Shown here: positions 46,301 to 53,571 of the stretch, piece after piece
How positions within the stretch are numbered: position 1 is the stretch's first letter
Layout of the letters: every line of letters starts with the position of its first letter
Program-made: the position numbers and the translations under genes
Notes under the pieces: generated by a model
The model's input: only the letters and a program-made list of their open reading frames with translations
Databases searched by the model: none
Told to the model about the DNA's origin: nothing
Source of the DNA: an uncultured bacterium
Lineage (GTDB): Bacteria; Verrucomicrobiota; Lentisphaeria; Oligosphaerales; Oligosphaeraceae
Length of the DNA stretch: 64,000 nt
Direction of reading: 5' to 3'
Assembly: GCA_902776645.1 (NCBI GenBank)
Contig: CACYQT010000007.1
Location: forward strand, 1-64,000

Positions 46301-46424
46301 GATAGACATGGCCTTGCGCGCCTTGGTTGCCGCGGCCCTCGTAGAAAATCGGCACGGTCGGGCTGGCGCCGATGCCGTACGTATCCAACGTTTTCCATGT
46401 TTCCGTCAAGCTGGTCGTTTTCAT
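43392..46424 (-). CDS. DUF5107 domain TPR protein
   Basis: 1010 aa, no signal peptide. Residues ~50-350 are a DUF5107 beta-supersandwich resembling aldose-1-epimerase/GH-associated folds (YEILPDLGGRIVRALDKTNNYDFFYRQD, WMSGGVEWNFPHHHRTTTFMP, EVNLNFRNDGELPQSFLYWANAAVHANEQYQVIFPPDV). The rest is a TPR superhelix (AETHFRKALARAEYNNTTPQDGAAYYELGVALKAQDKFDEAEDMLKKAL and others). Proteins with this architecture sit in carbohydrate-use loci; the function is not established. It is 65 bases downstream of the GH78 gene, with a GGG-N6 array between, and is likely in the same operon. Confidence 0.85.
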   Translation of the reverse strand: MKTTSLTETWKTLDTYGIGASPTVPIFYEGRGNQGAQGHVYPYPLQDKLTADKAPRKWRCVVMENEYVRYEILPDLGGRIVRALDKTNNYDFFYRQDVVKPALIGVLGAWMSGGVEWNFPHHHRTTTFMPADYRIERGADGSATVWIAETEKRHRMRSEVGLCLKPDTSCLEVNLNFRNDGELPQSFLYWANAAVHANEQYQVIFPPDVYYAIHHAKDAACSWPKFDGKYKGIKFDHADISWWKVHPAPASFFCGKSKENFFGGYDHGKNAGVVIWADRHYAEGKKFFLWGNNETARVWDQILTDNNGPYLELMAGSYSDNQPDYTWLQPGEVKHSKQYFFPVHDLDGFNHATPEAAVNVQTGKDLRISCIATKLFEDAKIEIKAADKCEKLTATLAPDQPFSYTMEGVDAEEATVTLWTAEDRLILTYYHHKYPERPMPTLTVPPPKPEEFKTIEELYLAGQRLEQFHNSVRSADPYYAEALKRDPDDYRTNIAVGVRLAKRGLWADAETHFRKALARAEYNNTTPQDGAAYYELGVALKAQDKFDEAEDMLKKALWYPGQAAAAALSLAELLMALDRKAEAAAMLEKAPQEAAALLKDILAGVWHNDGFRHCEPANIALENAAAAIRAHQWQAALAQLEPLNTFNPLVYYYRGYCQWRMGYESDAKVTWKHAHGLSSDYCFPFRWETEQVLKAALEANPKDFQANYLLGCLMRYYERMDEAFACWEKAAKDGSKLGNLYYCLGHEYDRAKRLDEAKEMLLKAIKFEPNNPIFVREYDKMMESQNESAAARLAFLQERQNVVDMRDDVLLREIVLLNREGEYDKALELIGDRRFYVWEGNEVIVHDAYAEAHLERGKRELEKGTGAKARKDFEAALLYPVNLGVGRPYRDVRCRMTHYLIGKSWQLSNKPKKAQEEFELAVADMIEPTANTRLCLTAVPYYQALALQELGRGKEAKAVLKKMEDVCKTVLGGEKQEDDFFAKFAHDNGVAPKQKVFLNILKLVKDALKA

Positions 46425-46443
46425 GTATTTCCTCTAATATTAT

Positions 46444-46473
46444 GGGATAGAAGGGACTAAGGGGACGAAAGGG
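46444..46473. repeat. GGG-N6 array, 4 units, period 9
   Basis: GGG at 46444, 46453, 46462 and 46471 with 6-base loops ATAGAA, ACTAAG and ACGAAA. A minimal G-quadruplex pattern in the spacer between the GH78 and DUF5107 genes, about 20 bases from the DUF5107 start. Confidence 0.85.
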
Positions 46474-46489
46474 ACTAAAGAAGAAGGGC

Positions 46490-48085
46490 TTATTCCGTGA
46501 CGCAGGTGATTTCCTTCGGGGCTTTCACGATAGGTTTCCTGCCCTTCACGGCTTCGATTTCAATCTTGCCATACGGCGTCGGATAGCTGCCGCGAACGAA
46601 ATCCAGATCCACAAGATTCGGTTTGACAACGACTTTCCGGCAGCCGGGCTCCACGACGCGCACGCCGAGAATCTTTTCCGACAGCCATGCGGCGGGGCCG
46701 CCCGCCCAGCCATGGCACAGGCTGTGGCGCAGGCCGATGTAGCAGTATTTGCCGAAATCCGCATGGAGGTCTTTCTTGCCCGGAATCGGCGGTTCGTCGA
46801 TGCGGTTGGAATTCGCGATCCAGTCCAGATCGAAATCTTCCCAGAACGTCGTCGCGCCATGGGAAAGCATTGCGCCCCAATATTTTCTGATGACGTTCAA
46901 GGCACTCGCCTCAGGCTGGGCCAGCAGCATGTAGTAGCCGAAGAACGTGCTGACGCCGCGCGTCGCATCCGTCGTCAGGACCTTCGAGCAATCCGTGATT
47001 CCGCCGAGCGTCAGCATGGCGGCGGCCGTCTTGTAACCGAGCGAATCCGGAACGACTTTCTTCAGCCAGTCCAGACGTTCCAACGAGAGCTTCATGGTGC
47101 CGTATTCGCCGAGAGCGTCGCAGAGCACGGCGGCGCGTTCGAACATCATCGCGAACAAGCCGCGGCCGCCCGCCTGCTGGACGTCTTTGTTGTCGTTCGT
47201 CGGCCAGTCCAAAAAGCACCAGTTGCCTTTCGTGTCGAACTTGCCGTCTTCCGTGACCATTTCGCTGAAATGGTGGATCAGGCCGACCAGATAGTCTTTC
47301 TGAGTCTTCAGATATTCCAGATTGCCTGTGTGCATGAAATAGTCGTATTGGTTGACGACCCACCAGGCGGAATACGTGATGATGCCGTTCATGTAATGCG
47401 GCAGCGGCGTGTGGTCGCGGAGGAAGTCCAGGCTCTTCGGAATCAGGCTCGCGTCGGAGAAGGCGGCGAGAATGACGCGGATTTCCGGATTCAGGTCGCC
47501 GAGCCACACGAGACGGTCGCGCTTGATGCCGTCGTAGATGTAGTCCTGCATGTTCATCTGGACGGTGTAGACGCCGGTCTCCCAGATCTTGTTGAGCAGC
47601 GGGTCGCTGCTTTCGAAGGAGCCGCCGCGTTCCAGATCGCGGTAGAGGGCGACGGCGATGACGTTGATCAGATTCAGCTGGTCCGCCAGAATGTCGATCC
47701 GCACGAAACGGAAACCCGTGCAGCCGTATTCCATCATGCCCATCATCGGAAGCTCCAGCTCCGCGTCATGGATGGAATGGTCCTGATTCGGCGTCTGCAT
47801 CGCCTCGCTGACCGATTCGCCGAAACGGACGCGCACTTTGCCGCGGCCGCCTCCGCCTGTGACGATACGGATGCCGCCATGCAGTTCCATGCCGAAGTCC
47901 AGAAGGATATAGGCTCCTTTCTTCACGTTGATTTGATCCGTGTCCGTCAGCGTGTTGAGGCTTTGGATGGCGTGGCGTCCGATGAAGAAGTCCGGCTTGG
48001 AGAAGCCTTCGCTCATCACGGTGCGCACGGCCGGCAGATATTCACGTACACGATCGTCCCGAATTGCCTGTTTGTACAGCGTCAT
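46490..48085 (-). CDS. GH78-type alpha-L-rhamnosidase (cytoplasmic)
   Basis: 531 aa. An N-terminal beta domain (DFGMELHGGIRIVTGGGGRGKVRVRFGES) leads to a six-hairpin (alpha/alpha)6 barrel with DYIYDGIKRDRLVWLGDLNPE, where the Asp/Arg-rich stretch matches the catalytic region of GH78, and WCFLDWP and TFWEDFD later in the barrel. A C-terminal beta domain (KILGVRVVEPGCRKVVVKPNLVDLDFVRGSYPTPYGKIEIE) is standard. It lacks a signal peptide and the extra beta domains of long GH78 enzymes, so it probably trims imported oligosaccharides. With the secreted GH106 enzyme it suggests growth on rhamnose-containing pectin. Confidence 0.85.
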   Translation of the reverse strand: MTLYKQAIRDDRVREYLPAVRTVMSEGFSKPDFFIGRHAIQSLNTLTDTDQINVKKGAYILLDFGMELHGGIRIVTGGGGRGKVRVRFGESVSEAMQTPNQDHSIHDAELELPMMGMMEYGCTGFRFVRIDILADQLNLINVIAVALYRDLERGGSFESSDPLLNKIWETGVYTVQMNMQDYIYDGIKRDRLVWLGDLNPEIRVILAAFSDASLIPKSLDFLRDHTPLPHYMNGIITYSAWWVVNQYDYFMHTGNLEYLKTQKDYLVGLIHHFSEMVTEDGKFDTKGNWCFLDWPTNDNKDVQQAGGRGLFAMMFERAAVLCDALGEYGTMKLSLERLDWLKKVVPDSLGYKTAAAMLTLGGITDCSKVLTTDATRGVSTFFGYYMLLAQPEASALNVIRKYWGAMLSHGATTFWEDFDLDWIANSNRIDEPPIPGKKDLHADFGKYCYIGLRHSLCHGWAGGPAAWLSEKILGVRVVEPGCRKVVVKPNLVDLDFVRGSYPTPYGKIEIEAVKGRKPIVKAPKEITCVTE

Positions 48086-48313
48086 CGTTTGTCCTTTGGT
48101 TCAACCTGTTATCTGTTCTTGTTTTCAAGCCTTGATCATAACGATACATCATAAATATAACTCCGTACTTCAAACCTTAAAAATCAAAGAAAGATTTTTC
48201 TTGGAATTAAAAATCAAATCACCAATGAATTTGAAGTGATATTGGCCATAAGAACATAATCATCACGCAATTTCTTATGTGTTGCGTCTTATCGTCTTGC
48301 GTCTTTCGCTCTC

Positions 48314-48470
48314 GTCTCATGTCTCATGTCTCACGTCAAATTGCATAATGGCAACACCATTATGCAGCTATCTGAGAGAGAGGGCAAAAACAAATTCGAT
48401 TGCTTTTGTGTGTGAGGACATGAGACGCGAGACATGAGACGCGAGACATGAGACGAGTGGAGACAATAGA
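48314..48470. repeat. inverted GTCTCAT/GAGAC heptamer arrays around a hairpin
   Basis: Left arm: three GTCTCAT/GTCTCAC units. Right arm: GAGAC with two variable bases (AT, GC alternating) at least five times, then decaying. The arms are complementary, and the perfect 10-bp hairpin at 48342-48366 lies near the left arm. It is a larger version of the inverted repeat at 4445-4513. Confidence 0.8.
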
Positions 48471-48611
48471 CAAAAGATATTAAACAAATAAATAAATTAT
48501 TTAAAATAATCGTAAAATGCTCCCGCCAAGCCATCGATCAAAGCGGCATGAATCCGCCGGGCCGCTTTGAGCTTCGCATGCTTGTAGCTTATTGATTATA
48601 GACTATAGACT

Positions 48612-48652
48612 TATGAATTTGCTTTCAGCTTTTGGCTTTCAGCTTTCAGCTC
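48612..48652. repeat. TTTCAGC heptamer array
   Basis: TTTCAGC, TTTTGGC, TTTCAGC, TTTCAGC, then TCTGCG; period 7. Reverse complement of the AGCTGAA family at 5674-5708. Confidence 0.8.
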
Positions 48653-48745
48653 TGCGAAGCAGCTGGCCTGGCGGCGAGGCTATTCGTGTCCATTGGTGTC
48701 CATTGGTGGTTCTTTTTGTTCATTGGTGTCCGTTGGTGGTTCTTG
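48640..48745 (-). repeat. composite intergenic repeat (copy 3), invading a gene end
   Basis: Read on the minus strand: GAACCACCAACGGACACCAA, a second GAACCACCAATGGACACC, GGACACGAATAGCCTCGCCGCC, then a short GC-rich tail with GCTTCGCAG. It matches the left end of copies at 8076 and 18534 (reversed). It overlaps the last ~20 codons of the gene at 48680, whose C-terminus EPPTDTNEQKEPPMDTNGHE is simply a translation of the repeat. Confidence 0.75.
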
Positions 48746-49240
48746 GCGGAAGCGGTGGGCGGTCACGACGACGTCGCCGTCCTTCTTTATGTCGCCGCAT
48801 TCGGCCCAGTCCAGAAGCGTCCCGCCGCTGATCGGATAAAACGGCGAGACGATGAAATTCCCGCCGTCCTCCCGGATGACACGGAACCGCTTGACTTTGA
48901 ACTTCTTGCCTTCATGGATGTCCATCACGTACTTTTCCATCGGCGGCGGCGAGTCGAACAGATACAGCTTCTGGAAGACCGCTTCCCGCTCTTCCGCCGG
49001 AATCTCGTACTCCTGCGTGAACGTCCCGTCCGACATCGCAAGGAGATGCGTCGGAAAATTCAACGGAGGCTGCGGCCCCGTGATCGCCAGCATCATCTGG
49101 CGCTCCTCATAGCCGAGGCGGCCACGGGGGACATGCTTCCGCCCTTTCTCATTCTCCGAATCCTCTTTCTTGGGCTTGCCGACGGTCACCGCAATCAACG
49201 GCTGTTTCTTTTTCTTTTGTTTTCCTTTTTCTTTATCCAT
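48680..49240 (-). CDS. hypothetical basic protein with repeat-derived C-terminus
   Basis: 186 aa from ATG 49240 (MDKEKGKQKKKKQPLIAVTV), which has TGGAG 8 bases upstream; a longer TTG start at 49282 is less likely. The lysine-rich N-terminus is followed by a compact region (YEERQMMLAITGPQPPLNFPTHLLAMSDGTFTQEYEIPAEEREAVFQKLYLFDSPPPMEKYVMDIHEGKKFKVKRFRVIREDGGNF) that I do not recognise. No membrane segment. The final 20 residues are encoded by a dispersed intergenic repeat, so the original C-terminus was probably replaced. Confidence 0.6.
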   Translation of the reverse strand: MDKEKGKQKKKKQPLIAVTVGKPKKEDSENEKGRKHVPRGRLGYEERQMMLAITGPQPPLNFPTHLLAMSDGTFTQEYEIPAEEREAVFQKLYLFDSPPPMEKYVMDIHEGKKFKVKRFRVIREDGGNFIVSPFYPISGGTLLDWAECGDIKKDGDVVVTAHRFRQEPPTDTNEQKEPPMDTNGHE

Positions 49241-49371
49241 GGCTTGCACTCCATTTTTAGTCTTTCTCTCGCCTAATATCAAATAAATATTCGTGGTAAA
49301 ATTTTTATTTTTCCCATAATATGCCCTTTATGAGGATAAATACAAGCTATTTTTGACAAAATGATGAATAA

Positions 49372-49405
49372 TCATAAAGAATCATATTAAATCATAAGAA
49401 ATCAT
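49372..49405. promoter_or_regulatory. TCAT array, 4 units at exact 10-bp spacing
   Basis: TCAT at 49372, 49382, 49392 and 49402 with A-rich sequence between. The same 10-base phased motif precedes the Abi gene (57192) and the ORF6N gene (58689). One repeat per helical turn is typical of cooperative operator sites or of bent A-tract DNA. It lies in the 305-base divergent spacer between a leftward hypothetical gene (49240) and a rightward membrane protein gene (49546). The rest of the spacer holds no gene. Confidence 0.65.
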
Positions 49406-49545
49406 TATGACTTTTCCGGCGGCAAACATGCGGCCATGAACCATTTCCAGCGGAAAAACATCTGAAAACATTGAAAAGCGTCCACTTGGGATGGATATTA
49501 ATAAGGTATCCAGCCGTCCGTCAACCAGTCTCGCCATTTGCAACC

Positions 49546-49890
49546 ATGCCCCGAAAGCCCTCCTATGCCTGTTTTTTCGTCCGTTTCGCCAAAAAGGCGT
49601 GCAGCGGAGGCTCTTTCTGGTACAAGCTTGGGATATGGCTGTTCGGGTTGAACTGGTTCGTCGGATACGGCGGCATCGCCGTTTGCACGGCGTTGGCGTC
49701 GGCCACGTCCCACAAGGGATGGCTGGTGGCCGGCGGCGTGTGCTACGCCGTCTCATGGGGCATGCTCGGGCTGGGCACGCTTCTCATGGGGGTGGAGGCG
49801 AAGCGCCGCATCGTCGGTGAATACAAATCTCAAATCAAAGCATTCAAAAGACTTAGAAAAATGTCCGCCCGTTCGGCGGCGACTTCATGA
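49546..49890 (+). CDS. small two-helix membrane protein
   Basis: 114 aa from ATG 49546 (MPRKPSYACFFVRFAKKACS); the longer frame to 49471 has no better signal. Two or three hydrophobic spans: WYKLGIWLFGLNWFVGYGGIAVCTALA and WLVAGGVCYAVSWGMLGLGTLLMG, then a basic tail (EAKRRIVGEYKSQIKAFKRLRKM). Family not recognised. The next gene begins 4 bases after its stop codon, so the two are one operon. Confidence 0.65.
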   Translation: MPRKPSYACFFVRFAKKACSGGSFWYKLGIWLFGLNWFVGYGGIAVCTALASATSHKGWLVAGGVCYAVSWGMLGLGTLLMGVEAKRRIVGEYKSQIKAFKRLRKMSARSAATS

Positions 49891-49894
49891 CCGT

Positions 49895-50392
49895 ATGTTA
49901 AACGCCATTCTGATCCTCATCGCCTTCACGTTCATACCGGGCCTCGAACTTCGCGCGTCCATTCCTGTCGGCGCGTTCAAATACGACGATGTCCTGCCGT
50001 TGTGGCTGATCGTCATGACGTGCGTCGTGTCCAACGTCATCATCGGCTGGCTGGTCTTCACGTTGATCACGCCGTGCGCGAACTTCTGCCGCAGAATCCA
50101 TTGGATCGACGTCCTGTTCGAAAAATATCTGGAACGCGCGCAGCGCAAACTGAAGCCGCAGATTGAAAAATACGGGACGATGGGCCTTGCGTTGTTCATC
50201 GGCATTCCGTTGCCGGGCACGGGCGCGTACACTGGCGCCGCGGGTGCCTTCGCGCTCGGCATGAAAAAACGGCAGTTCGCCATCGCGAACATCGCGGGCG
50301 TCTGCATGGCGGGAATCGCCGTCACCATTATCGTCGTGCTGATCCGGGCAGGCATCGAATCGCCTCTCTTCAACTTCCTCATCAAACGGTAA
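49895..50392 (+). CDS. small multidrug export-like membrane protein (COG2426 type)
   Basis: 165 aa from ATG 49895, 4 bases after the previous gene. Four helices with the family signature IPGLELRASIPVGA (~15-28), an ERAQRKLKPQIEKYGTMGLALFIGIPLPGTGAYTGAAGAFALGMKKRQF loop and a hydrophobic end. The substrate is not established. An AGGA hairpin (copy 4) follows. Confidence 0.82.
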   Translation: MLNAILILIAFTFIPGLELRASIPVGAFKYDDVLPLWLIVMTCVVSNVIIGWLVFTLITPCANFCRRIHWIDVLFEKYLERAQRKLKPQIEKYGTMGLALFIGIPLPGTGAYTGAAGAFALGMKKRQFAIANIAGVCMAGIAVTIIVVLIRAGIESPLFNFLIKR

Positions 50393-50397
50393 ATCAT

Positions 50398-50436
50398 CGT
50401 AGCGGTCACGCAGGAGCGTGCCCCTCCCATCTTCCC
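50398..50436 (+). repeat. AGGA-loop hairpin repeat (copy 4), leader of the glycyl radical enzyme
   Basis: GTAGC-GGTCACGC-AGGA-GCGTGCCC-CTCCCATCTTCCC: 7 of 8 pairs. The unpaired loop exposes AGGAG, a Shine-Dalgarno core, 15-18 bases before the ATG at 50437, which has no other ribosome binding site. It may regulate translation. Confidence 0.6.
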
Positions 50437-52548
50437 ATGAATCTTTGGAACACATACGATACGGTCCGCCCGTTGCTGACGGCGCAATGCAAGCCCGAAG
50501 GATACAATCCGGACACGGGGCTGGACATTCCCGAACTGGAAAAGCTCGTGGCGGACTACGTCGCCGCCCATGAACAGAACACGCCGCGCATCATCCTCCG
50601 CGCCAACATGTTCAGAATCCTTTTGGAGAACGGCCGCCTCCGCGTCGATCCGTTCGACTGGTTTGCCGACCATATCGCCACAGGCCGCATCATGTGGAAA
50701 TACCAGTCGAAATGGCATGCCGAGGAAGGCCGCAAACGCGTTCCGCCGTCCGCCCGCGCCGCGAATCCCATCGGCTTCCCGAATCTGGATCTGAGCCATA
50801 CGTCGCCAAGCTGGAAAAATATCCTAAAGTACGGCATTTCAGGCCTTAAAAAACGCGCGGAGGCCGCGTTGCAATCCACGAAAGACCAGGAGGCGCGTGA
50901 TTTCTACACGGCCGTCGTCATCGTCTACGACGCCATCCGCTCCTACATGATCCGTCTGGCGGACGAATCGGAACGCGTCGGCTCCGTCCGCACGACGGAC
51001 GCCCTCCGCCATCTCGTCGACAATCCTCCCGCCACCTTCCATGGCGCCCTCCAGCTTTCCTTCATCTACAACCAGATGCAGGAGATCGAAGGCGAATATG
51101 TCCGTTCGCAGGGGACGTTCGACCAGCTTTACATCGACTTCTACCGCAACGACATAGCCGCAGGTCGCCTCACGCGTGACCAGGCGAAGGAGCTCATCAA
51201 ATTCTTCTTCGATAAATTCTATTCGCAGCATTTCGGCGCGGGCAACAACATCTGCTTCGGCGGCCGTTGCCCGGACGGGACTGACCTCTGCAACGAATTG
51301 ACCGAACTCGCCTTCGAAGCGTTCGCCGAACGTGGCGACATCGATCCGAAATTGTCGTTCCGAATCCACAAGAACACGCCGCCCGCCATTCTGCGGCAGG
51401 CCGCGGAATGTGTCAAAAACGGTACCAACGCCATCGTGTTCGCAAACGACGACATCGCCTATCCGATGTTCGTCAAGCATGGGAAAGCTCCTGAAGACGT
51501 CGTCGATTTCGTTCCGATCGGCTGCTACGAGCCCGCCATCATGGGCAAGGAGCTCAGCTGCACGATGTCCGCCACCTACAATCTTGCCAAACTGCCCGAA
51601 TACGTCATGGCGGAATTAGAGGAGGCTCCTGATTTCCAGACTGTTGTCGATTTCACGAAACGCCTCATGAAAGAGACATTGGACGAGACGCTGCAGCGCG
51701 CGCGCGTCTGGGAGACCGCCTGGCCGACCGTCAATCCGGCCCCCGTCCTTTCAGGCACGATGGATTCCTGCATCGCGAAGGGCCGTGATGTCTCCAACGG
51801 CGGCACGCAGTACAGTACCAGCGGCGTCATGTGCGCGGGCATCGGCACGTTGGCCGATGCCATGGCGGCGATCCAATATCTTGTGTTTCAAGAACATCTG
51901 TGTACGTGGAAGGAACTTCGCGCCATCATCGCCGCCAATTGGGAAGGCCATGAGCATCTCCGCGAAATCGCCCGCAGACGCGCCCCGAAGTGGGGCAACA
52001 ACCATCCGGCGGCGGATGAAATCGGCGTCGATCTCGCCATGACCGCCGCGCGGATCATCAACAACACGCCGAACACGCGTGGCGGCCATTTCCAGATGGG
52101 CTGCTGGTCCATCGATTATACGCATACCTTTGGAAAACAGACAAAAGCGACTCCCGACGGCCGAAAAGATTTCGATCTCATCTCCAAAAATCTTGGCGCG
52201 ACCATCGCCGCGGACCGCAACGGCGTCACTGCCCTCATCGCTTCCGCCGCCAAATTCGACCATACGGAATTTCCGGACGGCTCCGTTCTCGACATCGCGT
52301 TGCATCCGTCCGCCCTGCAAGGCCGCGACGGCGCGGAGGTCATCATGGGCCTTATCCGCACGTTCTTCGACGCCGGCGGCTTCTATTGTCATTTCAACAT
52401 CTTCGACGCCAATACGTTGCGAAATGCGCAAGCCGATCCGGAAAAGTACGCCAACCTGCAGGTCCGCGTCTGCGGATGGAACACGAAATTCGTGGATCTT
52501 TCCAAATCCATGCAGGACGCCTTCATCGCGCAAGCGGAAGCTTTATAA
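50437..52548 (+). CDS. glycyl radical enzyme (dehydratase/lyase type)
   Basis: 703 aa. An oxygen-sensitive radical enzyme. PIGCYEPAIMG gives the catalytic Cys363 and Glu365 of the GCxEP motif found in diol/glycerol dehydratases and choline lyase, not in pyruvate formate-lyase (which has CC). The glycyl radical loop near the C-terminus is VRVCGWNTKF with Gly680; the usual form is RVxGYxxxF, so Trp replaces Tyr. NPAPVLSGTMDSC and DVSNGGTQYSTSG are also family-typical. No radical-SAM activase is adjacent, so activation must come from elsewhere. The substrate is not readable: glycerol, propanediol, choline or hydroxyproline all remain possible. The protein is ~80-100 residues shorter than PflD/CutC-type enzymes. 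Confidence 0.85.
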   Translation: MNLWNTYDTVRPLLTAQCKPEGYNPDTGLDIPELEKLVADYVAAHEQNTPRIILRANMFRILLENGRLRVDPFDWFADHIATGRIMWKYQSKWHAEEGRKRVPPSARAANPIGFPNLDLSHTSPSWKNILKYGISGLKKRAEAALQSTKDQEARDFYTAVVIVYDAIRSYMIRLADESERVGSVRTTDALRHLVDNPPATFHGALQLSFIYNQMQEIEGEYVRSQGTFDQLYIDFYRNDIAAGRLTRDQAKELIKFFFDKFYSQHFGAGNNICFGGRCPDGTDLCNELTELAFEAFAERGDIDPKLSFRIHKNTPPAILRQAAECVKNGTNAIVFANDDIAYPMFVKHGKAPEDVVDFVPIGCYEPAIMGKELSCTMSATYNLAKLPEYVMAELEEAPDFQTVVDFTKRLMKETLDETLQRARVWETAWPTVNPAPVLSGTMDSCIAKGRDVSNGGTQYSTSGVMCAGIGTLADAMAAIQYLVFQEHLCTWKELRAIIAANWEGHEHLREIARRRAPKWGNNHPAADEIGVDLAMTAARIINNTPNTRGGHFQMGCWSIDYTHTFGKQTKATPDGRKDFDLISKNLGATIAADRNGVTALIASAAKFDHTEFPDGSVLDIALHPSALQGRDGAEVIMGLIRTFFDAGGFYCHFNIFDANTLRNAQADPEKYANLQVRVCGWNTKFVDLSKSMQDAFIAQAEAL

Positions 52549-52660
52549 TTCATAAAGCATAATGCATAATGCATAATTATTATAAAGCTTTGGGCAGCTC
52601 CACCTGTCTCAGATGTCCCATTCGTCCCAGATGTCCCAGATATCCCGGATGTCCCATTCA
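52549..52660. repeat. GCATAAT heptamers and CCC-N6 array, period 9
   Basis: GCATAAT units run 52557-52577 (period 7) right after the glycyl radical gene. CCC then occurs at 52617, 52626, 52635, 52644 and 52653, period 9, giving five GGG-N6 units on the minus strand. The second array ends just before the stop codon of the convergent EamA gene. Confidence 0.85.
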
Positions 52661-53554
52661 CTATAATTCAACAGCAAAGATTCCGATGATGATCAACGCG
52701 ATCGCCGCGATTTGGCGGCGCGTGAACCGTTCATGGAACACAATCGGTGTCACGATGCAGAAGGAAAGAATCTGCGTCGAGCAGGCGATGGGAAACATGA
52801 TGCCCAAACGGCCGATTTCATTCATGCGATGCAGCGCCGCGAAAAGGCATCCGTAGGAGGTCACGGCGACAACCGACCACGACAGCCCCGTCTTCAGCAG
52901 GACTTTCATGTTCGGCTTCTCCTTCGCGCGGAAGATCAATGCGCTGATGCCGAAGCAGATCGCATACGTCGTCAGCAGCAGTTCGGCCTTCGTCAGAAAC
53001 GGAAGATCCGTCGCGTGGTATTTGTCGGCCTGCATGAGACACAGTTGCGCCAAGCCGCCGACCAGCAACGCTATGATGCTCCACACCAAACACTTGTGAT
53101 TCCATTTGCTGTCGATTTCGCTCGTATCCTTTCCGCCTTTGGCCGTCAGGAAGATGGCTGAGATCAAGCAGATGATGCCCGCGATGTTGATTACCGTCGC
53201 CTTCTCCCCCCAGGCGAGGACGGCCCAGACGAACGACACCGCGAAGCCCATGCGGCACAGTCCGAAATACACGGCTGCGTTGCCCTTCCCAAGCGTTAGC
53301 ATGCCGAAATAATTCGCCACGACGTTGAACAGCGCGTTCAAGATGATGCACCACGCGATTGGCCATGACCATTCGGCCGGAATGAGCGTTCCCGTAATGA
53401 GCTGGTATGGAACGATGACGATCAACGCCCCAAGAGCCGCCACGAGATAGAAATGGTCGACGCGGCAACCGCCGCGCCGCGCCGCCGTCAGCAACGAGCC
53501 GATGGCGCACCACAGGAGGCCTGTCGCCATCGTGAGAATCAAACCAATTAACAT
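52661..53554 (-). CDS. EamA/DMT superfamily transporter
   Basis: 297 aa from ATG 53554 (MLIGLILTMATGLLW); the longer GTG start at 53590 comes from a CTAG array and is less likely. Ten predicted membrane helices in two five-helix halves, each with an EamA-type pattern (first half ends GKGNAAVYFGLCRMGFAVSFVWAVLAWGEKATVINIAGIICLISAIFL; second half ends IGRLGIMFPIACSTQILSFCIVTPIVFHERFTRRQIAAIALIIIGIFAV). Exports or imports small metabolites; the specificity is unknown. Same direction as the nucleoside hydrolase upstream, 57 bases away, so possibly co-transcribed. Confidence 0.82.
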   Translation of the reverse strand: MLIGLILTMATGLLWCAIGSLLTAARRGGCRVDHFYLVAALGALIVIVPYQLITGTLIPAEWSWPIAWCIILNALFNVVANYFGMLTLGKGNAAVYFGLCRMGFAVSFVWAVLAWGEKATVINIAGIICLISAIFLTAKGGKDTSEIDSKWNHKCLVWSIIALLVGGLAQLCLMQADKYHATDLPFLTKAELLLTTYAICFGISALIFRAKEKPNMKVLLKTGLSWSVVAVTSYGCLFAALHRMNEIGRLGIMFPIACSTQILSFCIVTPIVFHERFTRRQIAAIALIIIGIFAVEL

Positions 53555-53571
53555 AGTACAGGAAAATGAAT

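Larger units (their letters stand above)
48086..48679. other. 594-bp spacer of repeats and hairpins
   Basis: No gene. From left: AT-rich GH78 promoter region; GTCTCAT heptamers (48314-48335); a perfect hairpin TGCATAATGG-CAACA-CCATTATGCA (48342-48366); the complementary GAGAC heptamers (48418-48470); AT-rich DNA; a 9-bp hairpin CAAAGCGGC/GCCGCTTTG (48539-48569); ATAGACT units (~48596); a TTTCAGC array (48612-48652); and the beginning of composite repeat copy 3. The heptamer arms can pair over ~150 bases into a large stem enclosing the smaller hairpin. Confidence 0.75.
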
